64,000 nucleotides of DNA from Bradyrhizobium sp. 200 (GTDB lineage Bacteria; Pseudomonadota; Alphaproteobacteria; Rhizobiales; Xanthobacteraceae), in NCBI RefSeq assembly GCF_023100945.1, contig NZ_CP064689.1:4260001-4324000 (forward strand), read 5' to 3'. The position numbers and the translations under genes are program-made. Position 1 is the stretch's first letter. Every line of letters starts with the position of its first letter. This document shows positions 1 to 9,072 of the stretch, piece by piece. The notes under the pieces were generated by a model that was given only the letters and a program-made list of their open reading frames with translations, ran no database searches and had not been told where the DNA came from.

Positions 1-2
1 TC

Positions 3-3000
3 GACGACGTGCCGGCGGGCGGCGCGGCCGAGGTTGACGGGATCGAAAACGCGATGGCGCGATATCCCGGCAAGGCCGCGCTGCCCGCCAGCAATGCCGG
101 CAGGCTTGCACGCAGTGGCGTCGCGGGCCGCTTCGGAACCGCATTCGCTTTCCAGACCGCTGGGGCACAGCTCGAGATCGCCCACGATGCCCGGCTTAAC
201 GTCGCCGTGACGGACAATTTCACCTGGGAATGCTTCGTCAAGCCGGACAGCAGGCCGGCCGGCGCCGACACTGGCGCCTGGCACCTGCTGCGCAAGCATG
301 CCGACCCTGCCAACGCCACCAAAGCAGGCTTTGCATTGAGCCTCGGCGAGTTCGGCCGCGGACTGCCCATCAATGCACGGCTGCTGCTTTCCGATGGCGT
401 CGCGACCAATCAGCTCACGGTTTTTGCCGACATCGCCCTGACTGCTTCTCGATTTTACCACGTGGCCGGCGTTATCGATCGCGGCGCCCGCGAGGCGCGC
501 ATCTATGTCGACGGCACGCTCTGCAACGCCGTCAAGCTGAATGCACTGGGCGCGGTAACCAATTCCGAGAAATTCCTGATTGGCAGCTCCGCGACGGCCT
601 CCTTTCGCGGCGCCATCGATGAAGTGCGGCTCTCAAAGGCCGCGTTCACCAGCTTTCACCCGGCGATTGGAGAAAGCGACGCCAGCTACCGGCGCCGGCT
701 GCGGCTATTCGAACGCTGGATCTTGCCGACGCGGGCCAATCTCGAGCTGCTGCTGAACGAGGCCGCCGGCCGCATCGGAGGTGACGCCGCCGCGTTAGTC
801 GTGGATGACGCGGACGCCACCGTGGTCGGCGGCGATGTTGCATTGGCCATTCTACCGGTCGCGCTCGCGCCCGGCACATCCATTGACGGCGCTGGAAACC
901 GGCACATCCGCGAAGCGGACGTGAACGGCACACCGGCCTCCGAGAATACGTTCGATCCGGTATTCCTTTCAGTTCACAACGATTCCGCGCGCGTGACATA
1001 TGCCGCGCCGCCACCGCGTGAACTGGCCGCGGGTGAGCAGCCACCCGACAGCCACAAGATGCAGATGGTGCTTTCGCAGGCGCTGAACCGGTTGCTCGAC
1101 CTGCTGGGTGCGCCGGGAGCCGACCGGCTTGTGCTGCAGAGCGCTTTCGATCCGCGGGCGCCCGATTTGCGGGCGGTGGGGCGCGGCATGGTATTCAAAC
1201 ATACGTCCAAGCCGAACGATCAACTCGCAGCGCTGACCCACCGCGCCGGCTTCTCTTTCGTGCAGCATCGTGCCGACTTGAACGCGGTCTACGCCTCGGT
1301 CGCGCCCACTGCCCCGGTCGCCATAACCGTCGTCGGCGGCGCAGCGTCGAGTCCCGGCGGCTTCGACCTACAGTCTGGCGACACGATTACGCTCAGAGTG
1401 CTGCCGCCATTGCCCACAGCGTTCCGCTTCCGCTGGTCGACCGTTCCCGGCGGCGCCGGTCAGGCGAAATTCACGTCCCGCACCGACCGCGACACCGTCA
1501 CGCTTCAGGCAACCGCGCCCGGCGCGATCAGCATCAAAGCCGAGGCCATACGGCGGGAACGGACGGTTTCCGCCACGCTCGATCTGCGCGCAGGCCTCGC
1601 CGAGTTGCCGGACCAGACATCGATCGGGGCGGATGGCACCCTGAACGCGGACGCAAGCATCGCCGGCCCTCCCGATGATTTCTTTCATCCGGTGTATCTT
1701 ACCACGGTGACGGACGCGCGCGCGGTGTACGGCGCCGATCCCAATACCAGGCGGATGCAACCGTCGCTTGCAAAGCGATTCGTCCGGCTGCTGGATTTGA
1801 TCGCAGCGACCGCCGCACCGGGTTCGCTGACGGTGACCCAAGGCTACATGCCCGGAGCAACCGGCCCCGCCGGGCAAGGCCGCATGTTGTTGTTCTCTCA
1901 CGCATCGCCGCAGGCCCGCTTGGGTGCACTCGCGCACGCCGCCGGTTTCACCTATGTGAAGCGAAGCGGCACGGCGGTCGAGGTGCGTCAGGCCGCAGAT
2001 CAGCTATTGACCGTCTCGGCCCCCGAGACGCTCGACGAAGCGGCAACGTCTTCCCTCACCCTCGCCCAACGCGCCGCGCCGAACGCGATTGCCTTGCGCG
2101 CTGGCAAAACTTACACGGCCAATCGTGGCACCGACTCGGTCAGCGAGATCGATGCCACCACCGGCACCGTACTTCGCGCCTTCAAGGTGGGACGGCAGCC
2201 AGTTTCGATCGTCATAAGCCCTGACGGCAAGAACCTCTATACTACCGATTCCGCCGGCAACAGTGTGACGCGAGTGACATTGGAGAACGGCGATGTGAAG
2301 ACGGTTGCCGTAGGCGCCGGCCCGGTTGCTCTCGTGGCGCATCCGGCACAACCGCGGCTGTTCGTCGCGTGCCAGCAAGCCAACACGCTTATCGCGATCG
2401 ACGCCAACACCATGGCCGCGGCGGCGCCCGTCGCCGTCGGGAACGGCCCAATATCGCTGGCGATATCATCGGATGGGAAGGAAATCTGGGTTGCGCTTGC
2501 CACGGACAAGAAGATCAATATCGTCTCCACCACATCGGCGGGGATGCCATCGCTGGCGTCGATCGCGTTAACCGATGCGCCGTTCCGCGTCGTCATGGCG
2601 CCGGACAGCAAGCGTGCGTATGTCAGTTTTCCATCCGCCGGGCGGCTTCAGGTGTTCGACGTTGCCGCACGCTCCAGTCTCACTTCGATGGCCGCAGGAG
2701 TTGCGCCTGCGGCGATGGCCGCCGATTCCGCGGCGCTCGTCGTCGTCGACCGCGGTGCAGCGACGACGCCAGTGGAGCAATTGCGGCTGTTCACGACGCT
2801 GGCGGCGGCCCCGTTCTTGAAAAATGTCGGAACCGTGCGGGTTCGCCGGCAGCCGGCCGACGTCAATCTGGGCAACGGCGTGGCTTATGTCGCCAATGCA
2901 GGCAGTGACGAGGTCAGCGTCGCCACCGTCAGGTCCGAACAAATCAATTCCATCGCGACGTGGCGCCTCGGCAGCGGCCTCGGCGAACGCCTGACCTGGA

Positions 3001-3380
3001 TCATTCGCGCGGGCAACAAGCGCAGGGCCATACTGAGCAGCAATACGGATACGGCGGTCACGCTGAGAGCCGAGACCGCCGGCCAAATCACTGTGCGAGC
3101 CGTCAACGTGTTGCCGAACGGCGTCGAGCCCTATGCCATCAGGATTCGGCTCAAGGCCAATCTGCAAGGCGATGCGAGTGTGTTGATCCGCAAGGATCAA
3201 TACGACGTCATCATGAACATACTGAATGCCTTCCGTCCCGTTGGGATCGAGATGATGACGCGCGACATTCGCGAGCATGTCATCGAACTCCGCGCCGGGC
3301 TTCTCAATGCTTTTCCCGACTACGCGGATTTCCGCCATCGCGGACCGGTGCTTCGGCGGCCGGAAAGGAAAACTGAATAG
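3..3380 (+). CDS. LamG / YVTN beta-propeller protein, 5' end outside window
   Basis: The frame is open to the left edge, so the true start lies upstream; about 1125 residues are visible. In order there is a LamG/concanavalin-like jelly-roll domain (about residues 45-215, ending in a typical GAIDEVRLS strand), a charged linker (ESDASYRRRLRLFERW), two copies of a roughly 85-residue unit (about 345-430 and 575-660, each with a KMQ/RMQ helix, an LLDL helix and an AGF-(S/T)-(F/Y)-V end), an Ig-like stretch between them, and a seven-bladed YVTN-type propeller (about 695-990). The architecture suggests a secreted, binding or scaffold protein; no enzyme motif was seen. The stop lies 49 bases before the RiPP precursor on the same strand, so the two may be cotranscribed. 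A role in a phage-tail-like or extracellular structure is possible but unproven. Confidence 0.75.
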   Translation, partial: DDVPAGGAAEVDGIENAMARYPGKAALPASNAGRLARSGVAGRFGTAFAFQTAGAQLEIAHDARLNVAVTDNFTWECFVKPDSRPAGADTGAWHLLRKHADPANATKAGFALSLGEFGRGLPINARLLLSDGVATNQLTVFADIALTASRFYHVAGVIDRGAREARIYVDGTLCNAVKLNALGAVTNSEKFLIGSSATASFRGAIDEVRLSKAAFTSFHPAIGESDASYRRRLRLFERWILPTRANLELLLNEAAGRIGGDAAALVVDDADATVVGGDVALAILPVALAPGTSIDGAGNRHIREADVNGTPASENTFDPVFLSVHNDSARVTYAAPPPRELAAGEQPPDSHKMQMVLSQALNRLLDLLGAPGADRLVLQSAFDPRAPDLRAVGRGMVFKHTSKPNDQLAALTHRAGFSFVQHRADLNAVYASVAPTAPVAITVVGGAASSPGGFDLQSGDTITLRVLPPLPTAFRFRWSTVPGGAGQAKFTSRTDRDTVTLQATAPGAISIKAEAIRRERTVSATLDLRAGLAELPDQTSIGADGTLNADASIAGPPDDFFHPVYLTTVTDARAVYGADPNTRRMQPSLAKRFVRLLDLIAATAAPGSLTVTQGYMPGATGPAGQGRMLLFSHASPQARLGALAHAAGFTYVKRSGTAVEVRQAADQLLTVSAPETLDEAATSSLTLAQRAAPNAIALRAGKTYTANRGTDSVSEIDATTGTVLRAFKVGRQPVSIVISPDGKNLYTTDSAGNSVTRVTLENGDVKTVAVGAGPVALVAHPAQPRLFVACQQANTLIAIDANTMAAAAPVAVGNGPISLAISSDGKEIWVALATDKKINIVSTTSAGMPSLASIALTDAPFRVVMAPDSKRAYVSFPSAGRLQVFDVAARSSLTSMAAGVAPAAMAADSAALVVVDRGAATTPVEQLRLFTTLAAAPFLKNVGTVRVRRQPADVNLGNGVAYVANAGSDEVSVATVRSEQINSIATWRLGSGLGERLTWIIRAGNKRRAILSSNTDTAVTLRAETAGQITVRAVNVLPNGVEPYAIRIRLKANLQGDASVLIRKDQYDVIMNILNAFRPVGIEMMTRDIREHVIELRAGLLNAFPDYADFRHRGPVLRRPERKTE

Positions 3381-3429
3381 TGGGCGTGACGACAATTTCG
3401 ACTGTCACAACAGATTAAGGAGCCCAACA

Positions 3430-4167
3430 ATGGCAAACGAACCCACCGGCGGCGACGGCGCTGGCAATCGTTCCAAACCACTGCCGCAGCATCCACTAAT
3501 CGAGCGGCTCAAGCCGGATCCGGCGGCGCCGGCGCGGCGAACGATCGTTCTGGCGGGGTTGCCGGGCAACAGCGACCGGGAGGGCTTTCAGCGTCTCTAT
3601 CTCACCGCTTCGCTCGACTATTTCGCCGAATTCGCGGTGCAGGATATCCTGGACTCGGAGACGATAGCGCCGGAAAGATCATCGCTGGGCCTAGAATGTA
3701 CGCAGGTCACGTTCGAGCGAGATGCCGTGATCCATTACACCTGGATCAGGCGATCACAGCCCGTCGACGATTTCGACCTCGACGTTCGGCTGGGAAGCCG
3801 CAAAGCCGCGCGCTTTGGCGGCGCACCGAGGCTGCCGCCGACGCTTCCGGATGGCACCGCCTGCGACACCTGTCATGGCACCTGCGACTACACTTGCGAG
3901 CAAGGCTGCGTCCGTACCGCTCAAACCGATTGTGGTCAGGCGACATGCGGAAACTGCACCGAAACGTGCCTGACGAAATGCGGTCAGTGGACATGCACTT
4001 GCCTGACCATGTGTCACCAGGACATCTGCGTGCCCACAGGGACGTGCCAGACCTGCGGCGAGGCAACCTGCAACTGCACGGACACCTGCCGTAAGACGGA
4101 GTGCTTCGGAGCGACTTGTCATTGCACCGAAGGCTGTACCGATTCCTGCCACCTACCCTGCTACTAG
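3430..4167 (+). CDS. Cys/Thr-rich class I lanthipeptide-like RiPP precursor
   Basis: 245 residues from an ATG preceded by AAGGAG. Residues 1-110 form a folded-looking extension (LAGLPGNS, LYLTASLDYFAEF). Residues 115-118 read FDLD, matching the FxLD box that LanB enzymes bind in class I leaders. Residues 130-134 read GGAPR, resembling both a double-glycine site and the ASPR site of nisin; F115 to R134 spans 20 residues against 18 in nisin. From residue 143 to the end the chain has 25 Cys, 23 Thr and 1 Ser, mostly as TC, TxC or TxxC. LanC and LanB follow directly, so Thr dehydration and Cys addition are the expected modifications. The family is not one I can name. A core of about 100 residues is far larger than ordinary lantibiotics. 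Alternative: a disulphide-rich or metal-binding protein. Confidence 0.8.
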   Translation: MANEPTGGDGAGNRSKPLPQHPLIERLKPDPAAPARRTIVLAGLPGNSDREGFQRLYLTASLDYFAEFAVQDILDSETIAPERSSLGLECTQVTFERDAVIHYTWIRRSQPVDDFDLDVRLGSRKAARFGGAPRLPPTLPDGTACDTCHGTCDYTCEQGCVRTAQTDCGQATCGNCTETCLTKCGQWTCTCLTMCHQDICVPTGTCQTCGEATCNCTDTCRKTECFGATCHCTEGCTDSCHLPCY

Positions 4168-4180
4168 AAAGGCGCACACG

Positions 4181-5524
4181 GTGCTCACCACTCATCGGCC
4201 AATGTGGCGTCCGACGCTGCTACCATCGCTGGCGGCGGACGCGATGCAGATTGCTCGCGACGTAGCCAACCGTCTGCGCGATCGCTCCATCGTTGAGCGG
4301 GCAACCGCACTCGCCCCTCGTCAAAGCGCTTATCCTGAAACGATCCGATGGCACCCGTCCAGCCTCGGACAGGGCGACGCAGGTATTGCGGTGACTTGCG
4401 GCTATCTCGACGCCTGCTTCCCCGAAGAGGGATGGGACCGCATCGGCCATGGCTACCTGTCGCGTGCCGCCGACGGTGCCGAGCGAGCGGCGCAGCTTCC
4501 GCCTGGCATGTTCGGCGGCTTGGCAGGTTTCGGCTTCGCGGGCCTGTCTTTGTCGAGAGGCGATACGCGCTACCGCCGCCTGCTCGCTTCCGTCGACGAC
4601 ATGCTGTTGCCGCAGCTCGCGGCGCAAGCGTCGCGTCTGCGGCGTCAGGGCGCGGACGGACTTTCCTTTGCCGAATTCGATGCAATTTCCGGGGCGAGCG
4701 GAACAGGCGCCTATCTGCTGAGCCGGCGCGACCAAACGGGCGCCCTCGAATCTCTTCTCGAGGGCCTTATCGCTTTGACCGGCGAGACCGGCGGTAGACC
4801 CAGATGGTGGACACCGGCGGCTCTCATGGGCAACAGCGAGACGTCGAAACGTTATCCCCATGGAAATCTGAATTGCGGACTTGCGCACGGCATCCCGGGC
4901 GTCATCGCACTGATGGCCCTCGCGCGCCACAATCGAGTAACCGTGCCACGTCTTGATGAAGCGCTTGAACGAATCGTCGTCTGGCTCGTCACGCACCGCG
5001 CCAACGACGCCTGGGGAGTCAATTGGCCCTACGCAATCCCACTCGCAGAGTCCGGCTTGCCGGAGCCTATCGGCTCTGAGGCGCCGCCGGGTCGCGCCGC
5101 GTGGTGTTATGGAGCGCCCGGTGTTGCGCGCGCGCTGTGGCTGGCAGGGACCGCGCTCGGCTGTCAGGAATGGTGTGATCTCGCGATCGAGGCGATGGAA
5201 GCGGTCTATCGGCGTCCGCATCAGGTGCGCGCGATCGACTCCCCGACATTTTGCCACGGACAAGCCGGACTGCTGCAGATCACGTTGCGGTTCTACCACG
5301 ATACCAGGCGCTCGGAATTCGCCGAGGCCGCCTCGAACCTAGTGACTTCAATCCTGTCTGCCAACGAACCGGACAGTCTGCTCGGATATCGGAGTTGGGA
5401 GCCAGGAGGCGGACGCGTTGATCAAGCCGGACTGCTCGACGGCGCACCGGGCGTGCTTCTGACCCTCCTCGCCGCATCGAGCCACGTCGAGCCGACATGG
5501 GATCGGGCGTTTCTACTGTCTTGA
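4181..5524 (+). CDS. LanC-like lanthionine cyclase
   Basis: 447 residues from a GTG start with AGAAAGG eight bases upstream and only 13 bases after the precursor stop, which implies cotranscription. The LanC (alpha,alpha)6-barrel signatures are present in order: CGLAHGIPG (about residue 230), WCYGAPG (Cys309), FCHGQAG (Cys358, His359) and LLDGAPG near the end. Cys309, Cys358 and His359 are the expected zinc ligands, and His in the LAHG motif is the expected acid/base, so the enzyme looks catalytically complete. LanC proteins catalyse Michael-type addition of Cys thiols to dehydroalanine or dehydrobutyrine. The length is within the usual 400-450 range. The substrate is inferred to be the adjacent Cys/Thr-rich peptide. 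Confidence 0.92.
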   Translation: MLTTHRPMWRPTLLPSLAADAMQIARDVANRLRDRSIVERATALAPRQSAYPETIRWHPSSLGQGDAGIAVTCGYLDACFPEEGWDRIGHGYLSRAADGAERAAQLPPGMFGGLAGFGFAGLSLSRGDTRYRRLLASVDDMLLPQLAAQASRLRRQGADGLSFAEFDAISGASGTGAYLLSRRDQTGALESLLEGLIALTGETGGRPRWWTPAALMGNSETSKRYPHGNLNCGLAHGIPGVIALMALARHNRVTVPRLDEALERIVVWLVTHRANDAWGVNWPYAIPLAESGLPEPIGSEAPPGRAAWCYGAPGVARALWLAGTALGCQEWCDLAIEAMEAVYRRPHQVRAIDSPTFCHGQAGLLQITLRFYHDTRRSEFAEAASNLVTSILSANEPDSLLGYRSWEPGGGRVDQAGLLDGAPGVLLTLLAASSHVEPTWDRAFLLS

Positions 5525-5544
5525 CAGGGAATTCCGAGAACAAC

Positions 5545-8500
5545 ATGAGCTCTAAAAAAAGTACCTCTGCTGGATCAGACCGCCCGCTTTACCGGGCCCT
5601 CGAGTCCGTCATGGTTCGTGCCCCGCTGCTGCCGGTCAACTACTACCTCGCGCTAAGTGATGATGAGACTGGAACAAGCGGCTCCACCACGCCGCAAAGC
5701 CAGTTGCAGCGCCTACGGTCGGAACAGCGTGCGCTCACAGCGCTCGCAGTGGGCGGCGGCAATCTGCTCGACGCGCTGGAGCGCAAGGATCGCTCCGGCG
5801 AAGACGATCCGCAACTCGACGGAAAGCTGCTGCGCTTTCTGATCCGGATGTCTACCCGACCAACGCCCTACGGGTTGTTTGCCGGCGTTGCGCTTGCGCG
5901 ATGGGGGATGGCAACCGACTTGAGCCTCGCGTCTACTCCAGCGCGGATCCGGACGCGGCCGGATATGGCTTGGCTGCTTAACCTCATCATGACGCTCGAA
6001 GGTCAGAAAGACGTCCGGCGCTGCCTGCGCTACCAGGTAAATGGCCGCGCCTTTGTGCATGCTGGCCGAGTCTTTATCCCAGAGCGGGCGCCGACTTCGG
6101 ACGGTGATGGGTGGAAGGCGGCTGTTTCGGTCCGCGCAACCAGAGCCGTCCGTCGTGTTCTTTCGCTCGCGCGTGAACCCATCGCTCACACACAGCTGGT
6201 AACTGAACTGGTGGCGATGTCTGACGTCACGGCGGATCGGGCCGAAAAGCTGATTGATGAGTTGTGGCAACATACATTGCTCCTGACGGAGCTGCGGCCA
6301 CCTCTCACCGACGAAAGCCCGGCTGCTTATGTGGCTGATCGGCTCCGGGGCATCTCGTGCGCCGCAGGCGCTCGCGAGCGGCTTGACGCCGCGCTGTCCG
6401 CAATGGCGCGACTGGACGACCTGCCGATGAAGCAAATGGCGGATGCGTATCGTCGCATGACCGCAGAATTCCGTGATGGCCACGGCTCAACTGCGCCGAT
6501 GGCACAGACGGACATGACCATAAGGCTGGCAGGATCGCAAATCACGAGGAGCGTGGCTCGCGAGGCGGCGAGAGCTGCTCAACTTCTACTCCGATTGACG
6601 CCCCTACCCCACGGACCACCGCACCTTGCCGCCTACCGTCGCGCGTTCGAAGCTCGATATGGCTTGCAACGCGAGGTGCCGCTGCTCGAGCTGCTCGACC
6701 CCAATTTTGGTCTCGGATCGCCATCGATGCAGTTTGGGGGACATGCAGCAGGGGCTGGCCCGCACACGGGGCGCCGCAATCAATGCCTTTACGATCTTGC
6801 CGTGACGGCGCTGCGGGAGCGACGGCTCGTCGTGCAGCTCGACGCCGAAACCTTAAATCGGCTGGAAACCTGGTCGCCCGGCGAACTTGCCGCTCCCCCC
6901 TCGCTGGATCTATCGTTCTTCATTGCCGCGGCTTCGCCGGGGGACCTCGACAGAGGGCATTTTCAACTTGCGATCGGTCCGAATATCGGAGCAAGCGCAG
7001 CCGGTCGTACGTTGGGCCGGTTCGCGGATCTGCTCGGCGAACCTGCGCGAGTGTTGCTGCAGCAGGTCAGTGAAGCCGAGGTTGAAACGCGGGCGCACGG
7101 CCGCATTTGGGCGGAACTGATCTACCTGCCGTCTCGCTTCCGCTCGGCCAACGTCGCAATCCGTCCTCATCACCGGCGCTATGAGATTGTTCTGGGGACA
7201 ACGTCGGCGGCTCCGTCTGATCGTGTAATTCCGGTCGACCAACTTGTCGTGGGAATACGCGAAGGCCGGTTTTACGTTCACTGGCCGCAAATGAACGCAG
7301 ACGTGGTGGCTTGTGCGGGTCACATGCTCACTAACCTGCCGGCGCCCGATATCTGCCGATTCCTCGACGACGTGCGCAGGGACGGCGAGCCGCAACTATG
7401 CCCGTTCGATTGGGGCCCGGTATCCGACCTGCCCGTGTTGCCGCGGATCGAGTCGGGGCGAATTGTCTTGTCTCCAGCACAATGGCGCATCAACGCCCGA
7501 ACCCGAGACCAACTTTCAACCAAGTCCAAGGCGGCCTTCTACCTCGCACTCAAGCGTTGGCGTGAAGATTGGCAGGTTCCGCGCTACGTCTATCTGGCCG
7601 CGGGCGACAATCGCTTGCTGCTCGATCTGAACAACTCCACCCAAGCCGAGCAGTTGCGATTGGAAGTGCATAAGCTCTCGGAAAGCAAGCGTGTGATGTT
7701 GCAGGAGGCGCTTCCCTCTCCTGAGCACGCGTGGACAGCAGGCCCGGACGGCCAGTACCTGGCGGAATTTGTGGCACCGCTCGTCCTGCAAACCGATCGT
7801 CGTGCCCAACCCAACAGGCCAAGACCTCGCATGGCTCTCTCGACGAGCTGCTCGGATCGGCTCCGCCCGTTGGGAAGCGACTGGCTGTTCGCTAAGCTCT
7901 ATGGCCCACGCGCATTCGAGGAAGATCTGCTGACCGGCCCCATCGCGGAATTCTGCCACGATATGCTTGCCTCCGGGTTTGCGGAGGATTGGTTTTTCAT
8001 CCGCTATGCTGATCCGGAATCCCATCTCAGATTGCGCTTTAGAGGTCAGCCTGAGCAACTGACAGCCCAGGTCCTGCCGCAGCTTGGCACTTGGGCCAGC
8101 CGTCTCATGGACGAGGGGCTTTGCAGTCGACTGTGCTTCGACACCTACGAGCGCGAACTGGAACGATATGGCGGCACGGGTGGCATGGCGGCTGCCGAAG
8201 CTGCGTTCGGCGCGGATAGCCGTGCCGTTGTCGATCTATTGCGATTGAACGACAGGCAACTGGTCGAGATGGATAGGACCACGCTGGCCGTGCTCAGCAT
8301 TGATCGCTTCCTCGAAGGTCTTGGCTTTCACGCCAAGCAGCGCACCGACTGGTGCCGCAACCGCGCGAAATCCAGGATTGACGGCGGGCAGGACTACCGC
8401 AATCGGAAAAATGTGTTGCGCCAGCTGCTGGGTGATCCGGACTACGTAGTCGCGCAACGCGGCGGTGATGCGCTCGAAAGACTGCTTTCAACCCGCAGCG

Positions 8501-8781
8501 TCCAGCTCGCGCCGACCCGCGACAGGCTCAGCGATCTGGAACAAGCCGGAACTCTGTCACAACCGATAAACGAGCTTCTGATCAGCTATATCCACCTTCA
8601 CTGCAATCGGCTGCTGGCGAGTGATCGAACCCAGGAGGATCGCGTCATCGAGCTCCTCGGCCGTGCCAGATTGAGCCTCGATCAAGCTCCACTATCGCTT
8701 CCAGTACAAACGCAGCAAGAACAACGGGACTTGATTGATCGCAGATCACCCGAACCAAGGTATTTTGAGATGGGAGACTAA
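5545..8781 (+). CDS. LanB-type lantibiotic dehydratase, full length
   Basis: 1078 residues from the ATG at 5545. An in-frame ATG at 5497 would overlap the cyclase gene and is less likely, because the sequence MxxALESVMVRAPLLP typical of LanB N-termini starts just after 5545. The N-terminal glutamylation domain (PF04738-like) covers about residues 30-690, with the STRPTPYGLFAG motif near residue 103. The C-terminal SpaB_C elimination domain covers about 773-1060, with WLFAKLYG and FFIRYADPESHLRLRF. Both halves are on one chain, as in NisB, rather than split. LanB enzymes use glutamyl-tRNA to activate Ser/Thr and eliminate glutamate, giving dehydroamino acids. It follows the cyclase by 20 bases. 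No transporter or leader protease follows it. Confidence 0.92.
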   Translation: MSSKKSTSAGSDRPLYRALESVMVRAPLLPVNYYLALSDDETGTSGSTTPQSQLQRLRSEQRALTALAVGGGNLLDALERKDRSGEDDPQLDGKLLRFLIRMSTRPTPYGLFAGVALARWGMATDLSLASTPARIRTRPDMAWLLNLIMTLEGQKDVRRCLRYQVNGRAFVHAGRVFIPERAPTSDGDGWKAAVSVRATRAVRRVLSLAREPIAHTQLVTELVAMSDVTADRAEKLIDELWQHTLLLTELRPPLTDESPAAYVADRLRGISCAAGARERLDAALSAMARLDDLPMKQMADAYRRMTAEFRDGHGSTAPMAQTDMTIRLAGSQITRSVAREAARAAQLLLRLTPLPHGPPHLAAYRRAFEARYGLQREVPLLELLDPNFGLGSPSMQFGGHAAGAGPHTGRRNQCLYDLAVTALRERRLVVQLDAETLNRLETWSPGELAAPPSLDLSFFIAAASPGDLDRGHFQLAIGPNIGASAAGRTLGRFADLLGEPARVLLQQVSEAEVETRAHGRIWAELIYLPSRFRSANVAIRPHHRRYEIVLGTTSAAPSDRVIPVDQLVVGIREGRFYVHWPQMNADVVACAGHMLTNLPAPDICRFLDDVRRDGEPQLCPFDWGPVSDLPVLPRIESGRIVLSPAQWRINARTRDQLSTKSKAAFYLALKRWREDWQVPRYVYLAAGDNRLLLDLNNSTQAEQLRLEVHKLSESKRVMLQEALPSPEHAWTAGPDGQYLAEFVAPLVLQTDRRAQPNRPRPRMALSTSCSDRLRPLGSDWLFAKLYGPRAFEEDLLTGPIAEFCHDMLASGFAEDWFFIRYADPESHLRLRFRGQPEQLTAQVLPQLGTWASRLMDEGLCSRLCFDTYERELERYGGTGGMAAAEAAFGADSRAVVDLLRLNDRQLVEMDRTTLAVLSIDRFLEGLGFHAKQRTDWCRNRAKSRIDGGQDYRNRKNVLRQLLGDPDYVVAQRGGDALERLLSTRSVQLAPTRDRLSDLEQAGTLSQPINELLISYIHLHCNRLLASDRTQEDRVIELLGRARLSLDQAPLSLPVQTQQEQRDLIDRRSPEPRYFEMGD

Positions 8782-8788
8782 GTCTCCC
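8772..8788 (+). terminator. Hairpin over the lanB stop codon
   Basis: GGGAGAC-TAA-GTCTCCC gives a perfect seven-base stem with the stop codon as its loop. There is no T-run, so termination is uncertain, but it marks the end of the RiPP transcription unit. Confidence 0.35.
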
Positions 8789-8809
8789 CTGCGTCGACCT
8801 TTCGTTAAG

Positions 8810-8953
8810 GATGAGGTGGCCGGTGGCGCGATTCAGTTGTTTGAAGGAACTGTTTTCGCTTTCGGACGTCGCTGGATAGAGCTCCACCGGACAGGTAACG
8901 AGAGACAGACGCAGGGCGGCACCACGAACGTCCGCAACGTCAACAGCGCGCAT
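8810..8953 (-). pseudogene. Ku N-terminal fragment (NHEJ DNA-end binding)
   Basis: The minus strand encodes LRLSLVTCPVELYPATSESE followed by SSFKQLNRATGHLI, which is the hallmark N-terminus of bacterial Ku (usually KLSLVTCPVALYPA...FNQLNRKTG). After about 50 residues the similarity stops and nothing downstream resembles the rest of Ku, a protein of about 270-300 residues. This is a truncated relic. Bradyrhizobium usually carries several ku copies, so recombination between copies could have left it. Confidence 0.7.
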
Positions 8954-8973
8954 TGGAGGCGGTGGCTTGGTCC

Positions 8974-9049
8974 TGAGCATCGCTGCTGGTGCCGTTCACC
9001 AATTTCGCGGAGTACGACGCCATCGAAGGCAAGAAGGTGCCGGTCTGAT
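8974..9049 (+). other. C-terminal coding fragment of an unidentified gene
   Basis: After a stop in frame, the plus strand reads ASLLVPFTNFAEYDAIEGKK and then VPV and stop. It looks like the last residues of an enzyme and has no start of its own. Parent gene not recognised. Confidence 0.25.
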
Positions 9050-9072
9050 TCGCTGCGGACGAGAGTCGCCCG

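Noticed and set aside
3277-3429. Upstream extension of the Cys-rich precursor
   Set aside because: It overlaps the end of the propeller gene, and AAGGAG precedes the ATG at 3430.
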